From: Bretschneidera sinensis
Taxonomy: Eukaryota; Streptophyta; Magnoliopsida; Brassicales; Akaniaceae
NCBI GenBank assembly: GCA_023935145.1
Contig: CM043703.1
Coordinates: forward strand, 23,006,727 to 23,070,726
Reading direction: 5' to 3'
Length of the DNA stretch: 64,000 bases
The notes under the pieces were generated by a model that worked only from the letters and a program-made list of their open reading frames with translations, was not told the DNA's origin and did not search any database. Position numbers and translations under genes: made by a program. Positions within the stretch are counted from its first letter, which is position 1, and each line of letters begins with the position of its first letter. Positions 31,693 through 42,044 of the stretch are shown here, one piece after another.

Positions 31693-33886
31693 TGTAATAC
31701 TCATGTTCATAAAATAAGGGTAAAAAAGTAATTTCACATTTATTATATTGAATTAAATAATCCATTGATGAAAGATTTAACATTGATTTGAAAGATAATA
31801 TTGAAAATTTTGTTGAAAATAGTTTGAATTTTTTAAAGAAGAAAGTACTGAAAAATTTTGAAATTTGAAGTTGAAATTAAATAATTTTGAAGAAAAATAT
31901 TGATTGAAGTTGAGAAAAATAATGAAAGTTTTTTTTGGAAGAAAATATAAATTTTCATATTTCTCTATAATTTTTATAAAATTTTTTGAAGGAAGAAAAG
32001 ATGAAAAATTGATTTTTTAAAAGGGAAAATGGAAAAACTGTAACTGTGTAATGGCAAAATGTTAAATTTTAAATTCTTGTAGAACTGTAAATAACCAATG
32101 GCAAATATGTAAATTGTATTAAATAAATAAAATAAATAAAAATTGCAGACTTCGCATGAAAGCAGTGAAATGGCGAAGCGACGAAGAAAAAAAAAACATG
32201 AAGATGTTAACATAAATATATATTATTAAAAAAAACGGTGAAGAACATGGGTTCTGAAATATTAATATCAACATTCATATTAGTATAAAACAATTTTATA
32301 ATATTAAAAAAATTCAAAGCCTTATATTAGTCTTTGAAAGCTTAGAGACATTTATTCTTTCAAATTCTGTGGTTTTTCTTCTTTCTTCAATTCAAATTCT
32401 CAGCAAAAAGTTATAAAGAAAATTTCTCCAATATTAGAGATGATTACAGTCATCCAATTACAATAGCAAGATTCTATCACATTTGAGGTAAATTTTCAAT
32501 AAGATTCATAACTAAAAAATTATATTGTTTGAATTAAGTTATGAAATAGTAAGATTTATAAAAGTTTATGATTAGGTGTTGGTGATCAGTAATCTCAAGA
32601 AATTGCTGAAAAGAGCAAGAAAGGCAAGAAGGTGATCTACAAGTAGTTTTAAGTGCTACATGGTGAGTTAGATTTACTTTTAGTAATTGAGACCAATAAA
32701 AATATGAATTTATGATATTTGAATGAATTGTTAAATTATAATGATTGGATGATACATTTTCTGTTATGTATGATAACTGATTGATTAGGGATTAAATAAT
32801 ATGTTGAAAATTAATTATATAAGAATTTATATTTTAAAAAGGATGGATTAATGAAAAATATGTTGAGAAGTTATATAAAATTTCTGAAAATATGATTGAA
32901 AAATTGATATGATATATAATGAGTGAAAAAGAGTTAGATAGTTGAATTGAATGTTTTGATGTATGCTCGCTTCCATGTTATTGCTTATATGCATAAAAGT
33001 GAAGACCAGGAAAGCAACTGGTCTAGCTGAGAAGACCAGGAAGGTAACTGGTTTAGCTGAAACATGTTGATATGTGGGAAGACGTTCCCAGATGATAATA
33101 TGAAATGATCTAATGTGAATGAAAGAAAGAAAATTTAAATTCATGCATTATATTTGTTTTTAATATTTATTATTAATGGCTGAGATACTAAAGAATCAAT
33201 TTTGATTATTAAATGATTGATAGAAAGATGAGTCTCATAATGAGACAATTTTGATGATAAATAAATAGAAATGATGATATAATAAAGAATAATATTATTG
33301 ATTGTTTGTATGATGTGAACTTTATGATCATATTAAATTAGAAATATTAAATTAATAAAATATATGAGATATATGTATTAAAAGATGATAGCTTAATATT
33401 TTATTTATACAGAGAAATTGATAAATGATTGAATTAAAATGTGAGAAGAGATAGATGGTTAATTATGCTGATTTAACAATGAATGAATATAACTAGAAGT
33501 ATACAAATCGAATACTTCTAGTAATTTAATTCACTGAGCTTGTGAAACTTACTCTTCATTGTTAAATAATTTCAGGTAGTAGGCAGGACAGATAAATTTG
33601 TAAGATGAGATCTAGACTGAGTTATTATCTGTAAGTCTCGTGGTCCACATCCTCAGACTAATGGAAGAAAAAAAAATTATAGATATTCATGCATCTTTAG
33701 TATTTTGTATATATTGTTTCAGATGGGATATTAATAATGTAACTCCTCTGTTGAGGGTTGAGGGTTGATGTATATATATTTTCAGTTGATGTATGTTTTT
33801 ATATTGTTGCATATATGTGTCGTGTTGGGATTTCGAAACGTGACAACACCGTCTCGGGGGTGGCCAACTCGGGATGGAGAATTACA
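31693..33886 (+). mobile_element. 3' LTR of element C
   Basis: 2,194 bp, TGTAATACTCATG...GGAGAATTACA. Homologous to the 5' LTR throughout. It differs by lacking the AT tract and the 172-bp duplication, by a deletion of about 33 bp near 32,930, and by keeping a short tandem gaagaccaggaaRgYaactg at 33,000-33,055. Confidence 0.93.
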
Positions 33887-33891
33887 ATAAG

Positions 33892-34125
33892 GCTTGGGCA
33901 AGACGGTCATCCATGGTAGTGAGAAGATGGTTGGGTAATCCATGGCGATGAGAAGATGGTTGAGTTCTGTTAGAGTGGACTTTTGCATAGAAACAGAAGC
34001 GATTAAAGCATCGAGATAATGGTTGTTGGCTTGAATTGTATCGACGAGGTGGGTGGGTCACTGTCTCTGTGAGAACCTTCAAGCAAGTCTCATCAGCCAT
34101 GGCAAGAGGACAATGAAGGCATCAA
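33892..34125 (-). mobile_element. Leader region of element G unit 2
   Basis: Continuation of unit 2 beyond element C. On the minus strand it starts from the degenerate primer site (34,109-34,125, ttgatgccttcattg) and the ATG at 34,100 (MADETCLKVLTETVTHPPRR). The matching copy-1 interval is 22,165-22,377. A 30-bp stretch around atccatggcgatgagaagat is partly duplicated here. Confidence 0.7.
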
Positions 34126-34498
34126 TGTAACAACCAAAATGATTAATGTGCTGCAAAATTGGATAAATCTCAAAATGGGTATGAAGATTGATATATTGAT
34201 TCAACAATGAAATTACAACGAAGGAAATGAATGGAATTGACAGATAGTTGCTAGATTTCGAAGACTAGTACCTAATAAGAAATCTAGAGAAGAGAAGAGA
34301 GATTTCTTTGATTTACTGATATCCTTCTATTGGGATCTATTAGCAGCTTACATAACTTTCTTATATTCTCTCCTTACAGTTAATCCCTCTAAATTAAAAT
34401 CCTATATAACCTTTTGTTATAACAACTTTCCTATATTCTCTTTTTACAGCTCATTGCTCCAAATTACATTCCTCTAGTCTTAACTCCCATTCGTAACA
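34126..34498 (-). mobile_element. 5' LTR of element G unit 2
   Basis: 373 bp, tgtaacaacc...attcgtaaca, homologous to 22,378-22,766. The bases after it (gttgc) are the start of flanking DNA, so 34,498 is the true outer end of the tandem. A target duplication cannot be checked because the opposite end was lost to copia B. Confidence 0.82.
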
Positions 34499-35099
34499 GT
34501 TGCTAAAAATGGGGATTAAGATATTGCCAGAAAAAAAATGATTGTAACGTGATCCAAATATTGAAAGAGGTAACTCAATGTTGTGACCGATAGGGGAGTT
34601 CCTCTGTCATGTGTTTTATTTTTTTACTACATTGCAGAGAAGTGAATCAAACCCAAGACACCTATATAACTTTTAAGCCAAAAAAAATCCCAAGTTTTGT
34701 CATGTGTTCATCATCAGATGTAACATATGCTTCTAAGAAGGTTTTTTGTTTTCTGAACAAGAAAATATTTGAGAGAAAATTTTTAAAATCTGAAAAAGTT
34801 GATTTTTTTTTTACAAAGAAATAGTCATTTTCATTCGTTTATAAAACAACTTTCGATAAAAAAAAAATCATAAGTCATTTTTTTTAAAACAACAATTTTT
34901 TACGTAAAATAAATTTTAATGTAAAACACTTAAAGTCCATCAAACTTAATGAAAATAACATTAATATGGAAATCATTTTCTACTGTAACAAATGCAGCCT
35001 AAAAGAAATGGAGATAAGAAAATGCAAAAAAAACAGGTAAAAAGTAAATGAATGAAAAAACCAATAAATGGGTCCCAATAGAAAATTCAAATGGTCTAG
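34499..35099. other. Unique AT-rich spacer between element G and the ALY gene
   Basis: No gene recognised. AT-rich, with A/T homopolymers and a TAAAAC/TTTTAC-rich segment at 34,830-34,990 that may be an old small transposon. CCAAT words occur at 35,061. Likely host promoter-distal DNA of the gene to the right. Confidence 0.5.
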
Positions 35100-35400
35100 T
35101 GGGCCCTTCCATTTAATTTCGGCCTGTAAAAGCACCCCCATTGGTCCTTGCTCCTATTCCAAGAAGGAATGCCACGTTTCACCAAAAACTATCGCCATTA
35201 AACTCTCGAGGTAAGAATTTCTTGACAGACTTTCCTCCAGGGACCCATTTAAGACGACCTGTCGTGTTCTTACTGGGGCAGTGTAAAGAGAATGGTTTAC
35301 ACCCGAGCTAGATAAAAATTTCTTCTTACTGGGTACTGTTGTCTCAACTAGAACTCTGACAGACCCAACAGCTTTAAGTCTGTAAAATTTTCAACAAAAT
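35100..35400 (+). promoter_or_regulatory. Displaced promoter / 5' leader of the ALY gene
   Basis: TGGGCCC at 35,100-35,106 is a site II-type word common in promoters of growth-related plant genes. The sequence then runs as ordinary leader-like DNA (a donor-like aggtaagaa at 35,209-35,217) to tcaacaaaa at 35,391-35,399, which in the uninterrupted locus would directly precede the ATG. Copia D now separates this leader from the start codon by 4,995 bp. The transcription start is not determined. Confidence 0.5.
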
Positions 35401-35551
35401 TGTTAATATGATTGAGAAGTGGGAGAGAATGAATCATATATCGATGTAATGAGAAAGAGATACAAGAATACAATGATATATACACATATTTATAGGGGGA
35501 GTGGGGGTTAGGGCTTTGTCATGTGGGCCAAGCCCATATAATACATTAACA
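35401..35551 (-). mobile_element. 3' LTR of copia D
   Basis: 151 bp, tgttaatatgattgag...atacattaaca. Minus-strand TATA-like ctataaata at 35,487-35,495. The minus-strand polypurine tract gaagaggga is at 35,552-35,560. Confidence 0.95.
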
Positions 35552-35564
35552 TCCCTCTTCAAAC

Positions 35565-36210
35565 TCAAGGCGGTAAGTGGGAGGTGAACTTGAGTTTGGA
35601 AACCAGATAGGGAAAGCGTCCGGGTGGATGAGCCTTAATGAAAATGTTGGCTGTCTGATCGGCTGAACTGATGGATTGTAAACGAACCGTAATCTGGAGA
35701 ATGTGATGATGGATGAAGTGGCAATCATTCTCGATTTGTTTTGTACGCTCGTGGAAGACATCATTGTGAGCGATCTGAATAGCACTCCTATTGTCGCGGT
35801 GTAGGATAGTGGCAACAGGAGATAACATTACCGTGTCAGCAAGTAGCCATCGAAGCCAGAGAAGTTCTTGAGTTGCATCAGCTATGGTATGATATTCTGC
35901 TTCAGTACTGGAGCGAGCAACCATAGTTTGTTTCTTACTACGTCAGGAAATAAGAGAATTGCCCAAAAAGAAACAATAACCAGTGGTTGAACGTTTGTCG
36001 GTGGGGTCTCTGGCCCAATCGGCATCAGAATAGGCTTGTAAGACTGAGCTGAGAAATGAAGCCCATGAAATAAAGTACCCTTGATATACCGAAGAATGCA
36101 AAGAATAGCCGAGTAATGGGTGGTCCAAGAAGCGGACAAGAACTGGCTGACCTGATGAACGATATAGGCAATGTCAGGGCGAGTGACAGTAAGATATACA
36201 AGACTTCCAA
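35565..36210 (-). pseudogene. Copia D RNase H
   Basis: The 35,924-35,565 frame reads MVARSSTEAEYHTIADATQE, LLWLRWLLAD, HRDNRSAIQIAHNDVFHERT, IENDCHFIHHHILQITVRLQ, DQTANIFIKAHPPGRF. The upstream part at 36,139-35,930 (YSDADWARDPTDKRSTTGYC) completes the domain in other frames. This is a nearly full copia RNase H with the Asp-Glu-Asp sites, unlike elements A and B. Frameshifts near 35,940 and 36,030. Confidence 0.92.
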
Positions 36211-37020
36211 CTAGTTGGTGATATAGAGTGGCATCCTGAAGAGGTGAACCATCGAGTGGGGTAAATCTGACATTCGGCTCGAGAGGAGTAGTAGCAGTGG
36301 TTGAGTCAGTGATCCCAGCCTTGGAAAGGAGATCCGAGGCATATTTGGCCTAAGAGAGAAAAAATCCATCAGAACTAGATGAGACTTCGAGGCCAAGAAA
36401 ATAGGTGAGCTCGCCAAGATCTTTCATCTCGAATTGGCCACTGAGAAACTTTTTGAGTTCAGAAATACCACATAGATCATCTCTAGTAAAAACCATATCA
36501 TCCACATACAGTAAAATAAGGATAATATCGTTGGCAGTATGGCGGATAAACAGAGCCGAATCATGAGCACTCGGTGTGAACCCAAACTGATGAAGAGTAG
36601 TGCTGAATTTGGTAAACCAGGCATGTGGAGCTTGTTTCAAACCATATAGGGCACGACGAATGCGACAAACTTTGTTTCGAGGGGCATCCTATCCGGGAGA
36701 GGTATGCATATAGACTTCCTAAGAAGATCTCCATTGATAAATGCATTTTTAACATCCATTTGAAATATAGTCCATCTTCGAATGGTGGCAACAGCAAGAA
36801 GTGTATGGACAGATGTGAGCCTCACCACTGGAGCAAATGTCTCTTCATAGTCAATGCCATATTCCTAAGCAAATCCCTTGGCAACAGGTCGGGCTTTATA
36901 TCATTCAATAGAGCCATTAGAAAGCGTCTTGATCTTAAACACCCATTTGCACCCAATAGGAGTTTTTCTAGGGGGCAGATCAACAATATCCCAGGTATGA
37001 GTTTTAGTTAAGGCTTGAAG
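36211..37020 (-). pseudogene. Copia D reverse transcriptase
   Basis: Minus strand: KTPIGCKWVFKIKT, a stop, KARPVAKGFA, VRLTSVHTLLAVATIRRWTI, FQMDVKNAFINGDLL, frameshift, then 36,640-36,350 MKQAPHAWFTKFSTTLHQFG, LILLYVDDMVFTRDDLCGIS, FEMKDLGELTYFLGLEVSSS. The YVDD catalytic box is intact. Three frames are needed to read the whole domain. Confidence 0.92.
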
Positions 37021-37283
37021 TTCTTTATCCATTGCTTTCTGCCAAAGAGGATTAGTACTAGCCTCCTTATAGGATTAAAGCTCATGTAGATGAAGTATAG
37101 TGGGAAAATAATGATAATCACAATGATAATCAGCAAGATGAGAAGGGCGATGAGTTACCCTAGTAGATATACGCGGGTGATCTAGAGGATGGCTCTCAAA
37201 AGGAGTCGATTCAAACTCATCAGACATACGAATATCCTCGGGCAAGACCGATTGAGTCGGAGAGGTGAGGTCAGCTGATGGTT

Positions 37284-38324
37284 CTAGAGCTGGAGCTGGG
37301 TCTGGAGATGTAGGATCAGCTGGTGGTTCCGGAATGGAAGGGGTGATATCAGCTGGTGATTATGAGGTAGACTCAACAGTACCTGAAACTGGATTCTTAG
37401 GAAATAACTCAATAGATGGATCAGTAAAGAATTTGGAGTTAGTGATAGTTGACATAAAAAATGACCATAAGGAAGAGAACATTTGATGTTCCCAAAAAAT
37501 GACATGGCGGGAGATACAAAGAGTTTTAAAAATAGGATCCTATCACCGAAACCCCTTATGTTCAATACCATATCCAATGAAACAACACAGATGAGCCCTT
37601 GGTTGCAATTTGTTGTGTTCATGTGCTTGAATGGAGACTGATTCTGGATTATAGCGGAAGGGACATGGTTGATTGTGTACACTACGATTAAGGCAGCATC
37701 ACCCTAGAAACATTCAGGATATGATGACGAAATGAGTAGAGCACGAACGGTGTCAAGAATATGTCGATGTTTGCATTTGGTTCGTCTATTTTGTTGGGAG
37801 GTTCCAGAACACGAGCGGTGGGAGAGCGTTCCATTTTTGTGAAGTAGGTTTAGAAAAGCACGGTCTTTATATTCTATTGCATTATCTTAACGAAAATTTT
37901 TGATATTCCGAGATAATTGAGTTTGAACCATAGAAGAAATATCAGAATACATTTGAAAGAGTTCAGATCTGATTTTCATAAGAAACAACCAAGTATAACG
38001 AGAATAGTCATCCACAAATATAACAATATAGTGAGCACCACTCATTGATGCATGAGGAGAAGGGCCCCAAACGTCAGAATGTACTAAATCAAAAGGTGCA
38101 AAAGAAACAGACTAACTCTCATTAAAAGGTAAAGCTGATTGTTTTGCAAGTTGACAATGAATACAATGAAAAGACTTATGCTGAAATGAACCTAACTAAC
38201 CACTAGAAATAAGAGAATATAGACAGTTGGATGAAGTGTAACCCAACCGAGAGTGCCACAATTCCACGGGTGGGAGTGCTGGGATGGATGCAATTGATTG
38301 GTTTGGTAATGGTGAGGATGGGAC
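37284..38324 (-). pseudogene. Copia D integrase
   Basis: Minus-strand readings in the interval include VIFVDDYSRYTWLFL, HKNGTLSHRSCSGTSQQN and YTINHVPSAIIQNQSPF. These match the core and tail of copia integrase. Stops and indels are frequent, and the ORF at 37,682-37,284 soon leaves the family frame. The Ser/Pro/Gly-rich linker to the RT lies at about 37,250-37,400. Confidence 0.82.
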
Positions 38325-38640
38325 TTAGAGGTGAGTGAGCTCAAAAAGGTGTCCAACTTTAGGGTCGATTCCAAGGAGTTTTTCTGTCTGACGGTCCTGC
38401 ACACGACAACCAGTAGAAGAAAAAATGCAAATCAAGTCCAAGATCACATAGTTGTCCAACAGATATAAGGTTAAGCGTAAGATTATGAACCAAATATATG
38501 TCAGGGAGAGACAAATGAGAACTATCAACATGTCCAGTGTGGCTGACCAACATATTTGATCCATTGACAGTGTGAATAATAGGTGCATGATCATCATGGA
38601 TTTTAGAGGAAAATATAGAGGCATCAGAAGTCATGTGATT
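38325..38640 (-). pseudogene. Copia D protease end / pre-integrase region
   Basis: MTSDASIFSSKIHDDHAPII, NGSNMLVSHTGHVDSSHLSL, DIYLVHNLTLNLISVGQLCD is the usual copia sequence downstream of the protease active site. The DSGAS-type site itself should lie near 38,650-38,690, where DSAYCNHMTS is readable after a stop. Confidence 0.85.
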
Positions 38641-38868
38641 GCAATAGGCAGAATCAAAATACCATCAAGATGTACCTAGTGTAACTAACATGGCTATATT
38701 GTTACCAATTTTATTTAGAGCCTCATTAAGAGCAGTGCAGAAACTACTCCAATCAGGTAGAGAGCTGGATGAAGTTGGTGTAGCATTACTGGCTACAGCA
38801 GCAGCATTCTTTGGCTTGGAATAGAACCAATTGCGAGAGCCTCGAGAGCGATATTGGTTCCCATTTGA

Positions 38869-39697
38869 CTAATTTCCAGATAAAAGTTTAGGGCAGTCTA
38901 TAAGACAGTGACCCGATTCTTGGCAGACTTTACATAGGCGAGAAGGACATTTGAGCAATTCATACCCTTGTGAATAACAATACCTACAGTATAAGGGCTT
39001 CTGGGATGGGTTTGCCTTGGTAGCTGGTGTGGCAAGAGCAACGGGGGCTGTAAGGGTAACATCTGTATGAGATCCTTGTAATGTGGCAAGACATGTTTCG
39101 TCACTGAGTAGATCAGAAAAGACATCATTTAGGGGAGGTATCGCTCCCTGGTGTAGGATTGAAGCTCGTATAGGTTCAAATTCCTCTCTCAAGCCCATCA
39201 GGAATTCAATAATGCGTGTCTCAGTTTGGTACTTTCCATGAACATCAGCGTCTTTTATGCATTCCCAAGTTGGCTCAGTGAGAGCTAACTGGTTCCACAC
39301 GGCAGTCATCTGAGATAGAAAACTGTTGACAGTTTGTTCAGGTTCTTGGCACATACTATGAAGGGTGGAAAGAGATGTCTGCCCTGGTGTAGCGGTGTTG
39401 GAGAAGATCCCAAGCTTTTTTAGCTTTACAGAGTGTACCAAATTGAAGTTTGATCTCTGGGATAATAGTGGCACGAAACCATGTGAGAATCTGGTGATTT
39501 TACTATCCTAGTCCTCTAGACGGTCAACATATTTGTCAGCATCTTCGTCGTTCTTCTTTTTGGGTTCAGTGATATCTCTAGTCATGTAATGCCATAATTT
39601 TCATCCACGGAGGAAACCAGACATTTCTTGAGCCCACAACATAATTAGATTCATCTAGAACAATAGTGATAACCCGGGGTAAGTCCGATTCGGCCAT
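38869..39697 (-). pseudogene. Copia D gag
   Basis: Start ATG at 39,697 (MAESDLPRVITIVLDESNYV), a frameshift, two stops, then open 39,474-38,869: TLHSMCQEPEQTVNSFLSQM, IIEFLMGLREEFEPIRASIL. Two zinc knuckles follow, CRYCYSQGYELLKC (His replaced by Tyr) and CKVCQESGHCLIDC (intact). The family is a small-LTR copia group with UBN2-like gag. ATG chosen because it follows the leader and gives the family N-terminus. Confidence 0.9.
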
Positions 39698-40244
39698 ATG
39701 CGCAAAGAGGAAGGTAAACCGGTATAGAAACCACAAAAATATAAAAGGAAATATGTTCTGTGATCCTCAAATCACAAAACAGACGTCAAAAACAGAATCA
39801 AAACATTGAAAAACACTAGGAACTGGTCCAACTTTGCAGAAAATTGGTCTAAAAATGCCTGAACCGGTCAAAGAGAAGTACCTCCAAGAAACCGATGACG
39901 TGGCGGTCAACTGATGATATGGCAGTGATGTGGCACTGGCACAGATTTTAGTGCTGACATGGCAATAGCGTGTCTGAAACAGGAGCGGAGGCGCCTGAAT
40001 CTAAGGCCAGAGTGTTCTGGCCGCGCGTGAGGGTGTGTAAGATCTCTGGTGGTGGTGATTTTGGTGGTGTTGTGTTCGTCTCGAGAAGACGAAGACGGTG
40101 ATGTGGTGATTGTTGATATCGAACTAGGGATAAAGCCTACATTAGCGTCGAAAGTCTCGGGATAATAAGGAAGGCGGCGGCGGAAGCTTTAGGGTTGCGA
40201 AAATTTAAGGAGAACAAATATAGGAAAGACTTGCTCTGATACCA
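39698..40244 (-). mobile_element. Copia D leader and primer site
   Basis: The minus strand starts with tggtatcagagcaa (40,244-40,231), the initiator-Met primer site, immediately next to the LTR. The remaining 530 bp is untranslated leader with no long frame. Confidence 0.85.
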
Positions 40245-40395
40245 TGTTAATATGATTGAGAAATGAGAGAGAATGAATCATATATTGATATAATGAGAAA
40301 GGGATACAAGAATACAACGATATATACACATATTTATAGGGGGAGTGGGGGTTAGGGTTTTACCACGTGGGCCAAGCCCATATAATACATTAACA
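40245..40395 (-). mobile_element. 5' LTR of copia D
   Basis: 151 bp, same ends as the left LTR. TATA-like motif ctataaata on the minus strand at 40,331-40,339. Its outer end is 3 bp from the ALY start codon at 40,399, so any transcript start on the opposite strand in this LTR could now serve the host gene. Confidence 0.95.
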
Positions 40396-40398
40396 AAA

Positions 40399-40503
40399 AT
40401 GTCCAGCGGTATTGAAATGTCTCTCGATGAAATCTTCCGTAAGTGCAGGAGACCGGGAGTACAAAACAGTAATTTCAGAGGTAGAAGCCGGGGCCCTGGC
40501 TAG
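40399..40503 (+). CDS. ALY/REF (THO complex subunit 4) exon 1, possibly broken
   Basis: ATG at 40,399 (its first two bases belong to the copia D target duplication) opens MSSGIEMSLDEIFRKCRRPG, VQNSNFRGRSRGPG, then TAG at 40,501. The N-terminal UAP56-binding motif of ALY proteins has the form M..LDMSLDDIIKxNKKxG followed by an RG-rich stretch, which this fits well. A downstream frame (ARSLRLESRPN) also stops. Either the exon ends earlier, e.g. at the donor-like agag/gtagaa at 40,480, or the gene is frameshifted here. ALY proteins couple spliced mRNA to the TREX export machinery in the nucleus. Confidence 0.75.
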   Translation: MSSGIEMSLDEIFRKCRRPGVQNSNFRGRSRGPG

Positions 40504-42044
40504 ATCGTTACGGCTTGAATCGCGACCCAATTAGATCCAATCCCTACCCAATGTGATAGGTGACCATTTGGTTGCTGAGAAGATATATTATTTCTTATGA
40601 TTTCTTTTTTCTTCAAAATAAAATGTTTTATAGTTGTTGCGTGGAATCACAAACAATGAGAAATTTCATTTTCACTTTTTAGCAATATCGTCAAAAACCG
40701 AAATAAAGATTAAAAAAATAACGTTTTCATTGTATTTAATATAGATTCTGTTTGTTTTGCAGGAAAATTATAAGCGTAAAACACTTGCAGTATAAAATGT
40801 TATTTTCAGTGTGTTTAGTAGAATGTAAATCAATTTCGACAAAAAATCAGATTTTACACCACTAAAAGATAAGATATAGAAATCAACTTCCTCTTTTTTT
40901 TACCGTAAGTTGATTTACATTGGAAAATGAAAATTAAAACACATTTCCCTACACTTCATTTCTCTCTTGCCATATATAATAAACTTACTTTATCGTTCTC
41001 TCTCTGCAGTGCACAGGTACATTATTCACTATATATAATATGTTAGTTTTTTAATATTTATACATATATTTATTTTTAGATACATAATATGACTTATTGT
41101 TAATTTATTTTTTGGTCTCACGAAGGGTTTATTTTGTATCGTTTTTTTATGCAACTAGCTTTGAACCCGTGCAAATGCACATAAATATTTTGTTAATAGA
41201 AATAAAATGTGAGAAAAAACATTAATTAAAAAATAATTTATTTTGTCATAATAAACATTTGAATTAAATAAAAATATTATTTTAAAAAGAGAAAGGGATA
41301 TATTTATACAGTTTTAATTTAAAATCTTATTTTTTTCGTTGTCGTCTAAATATCCATGCAATAATGCTTGCTGCAAAAATATAACAAATTTCCTCCCCTT
41401 GTGTGGTGTTATATTGATCGAAACATAATAGAAAATAATTTTGATGATAAATTTTATGTCATTTTAGACCTATATATAGTTATTTTGTCTTTTAGAATAT
41501 TTTACCACGCCATTCTCGCTCTTGCACTGTACATCAATCGATGTAATTGATGATGTATGCTAACTATATTTTCTAAGATAATAATATTTAGTTTATTTTT
41601 TTATTAAAAGTGTATTTATTTTATATATATTTTTGCTAATGTCTAAAATAAAATTTAGTTAATTTTAAGATATATAAATGTAAGTATGCAAATTTGGAAC
41701 ATATTTTTTTCGATAATATTCTAAATTAATTTGATTAAGTTTAATATTTAAAATTAAAATAAACAAAAATTTCATTATAATTTTAAGAGACAATTACAAA
41801 AATTGAAGCAGATGGTAAAAATTTTAAGAGATAATTACTAAAATTTAGGTCATTATGGATATATACTTATAAAGTAAATATTTTTAAAGATAATAATATT
41901 ATTGATATATTTAATTTTGATTAAAATAATATGTATCTATTTTATTTTATATTATATTATTTTTCTTAATGAAACAGCCATTAAATAAATATACTAATCC
42001 CAAATTTTATCAATATATATTAAGAAAATCTCACTATTATATTT

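Larger units (their letters stand above)
24287..33886 (+). mobile_element. Ty3/gypsy element C (chromovirus-like, Tekay/Del type), full length
   Basis: 9.6 kb with LTRs 24,287-26,763 and 31,693-33,886, initiator-Met primer site, gag, protease, RT, RNase H, integrase, chromodomain-like tail and polypurine tract in order. Flanking 5-bp duplication gtaag (24,282-24,286) and ataag (33,887-33,891), one base changed. The uninterrupted target is visible in unit 1 of element G (gtgtgtaaggcttaggc near 22,159). All genes carry many TAG/TAA stops, so it is immobile unless helped in trans. The clade assignment rests on RT and integrase motif wording and on the long LTRs. Confidence 0.93.
20627..34498 (-). 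mobile_element. Element G: LTR retroelement carrying captured host-gene fragments, two tandem units
   Basis: Unit 1 is 20,627-22,377 plus its 5' LTR 22,378-22,766. Unit 2 is 22,767-24,286 plus 33,892-34,125 (split by element C) with its 5' LTR 34,126-34,498. The LTR at 22,378 therefore serves as 3' LTR of unit 2 and 5' LTR of unit 1. LTRs read TGTTACGAAYGGGAG...TTGTTACA on the minus strand, followed at once by TTGGTGCTTTCATTG, a TGG-starting primer site. No gag or pol motif is seen. The interior carries, in order on the minus strand: unknown piece, GRAS, glutamate-receptor-like, PPR-like, importin-alpha. Unit 1's 3' end is cut by copia B. This resembles retroelements with transduced cellular genes such as maize Bs1; the assignment is mine. 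Confidence 0.8.
35401..40395 (-). mobile_element. Ty1/copia element D, complete, in the ALY start codon
   Basis: 4,995 bp with 151-bp LTRs at 35,401-35,551 and 40,245-40,395 and a perfect 5-bp target duplication aaaat (35,396-35,400 and 40,396-40,400). Primer site, gag, protease, integrase, RT and RNase H all read on the minus strand and all carry lesions. It lies antisense to the host gene. By hand count the LTRs differ at 10 of 151 positions, all transitions. Confidence 0.95.

Noticed and set aside
33882..34100. MADETCLKVLTETVTHPPRR ORF as a gag gene
   Set aside because: It follows the primer site as gag would, but it is only about 70 codons, crosses into element C, stops after about 20 codons in the other copy and has no gag motif.
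41155..41185. gaacccgtgcaaatgcac as a transposon end
   Set aside because: The phrase is common in plant repeats, but no second end, target duplication or internal structure could be delimited.
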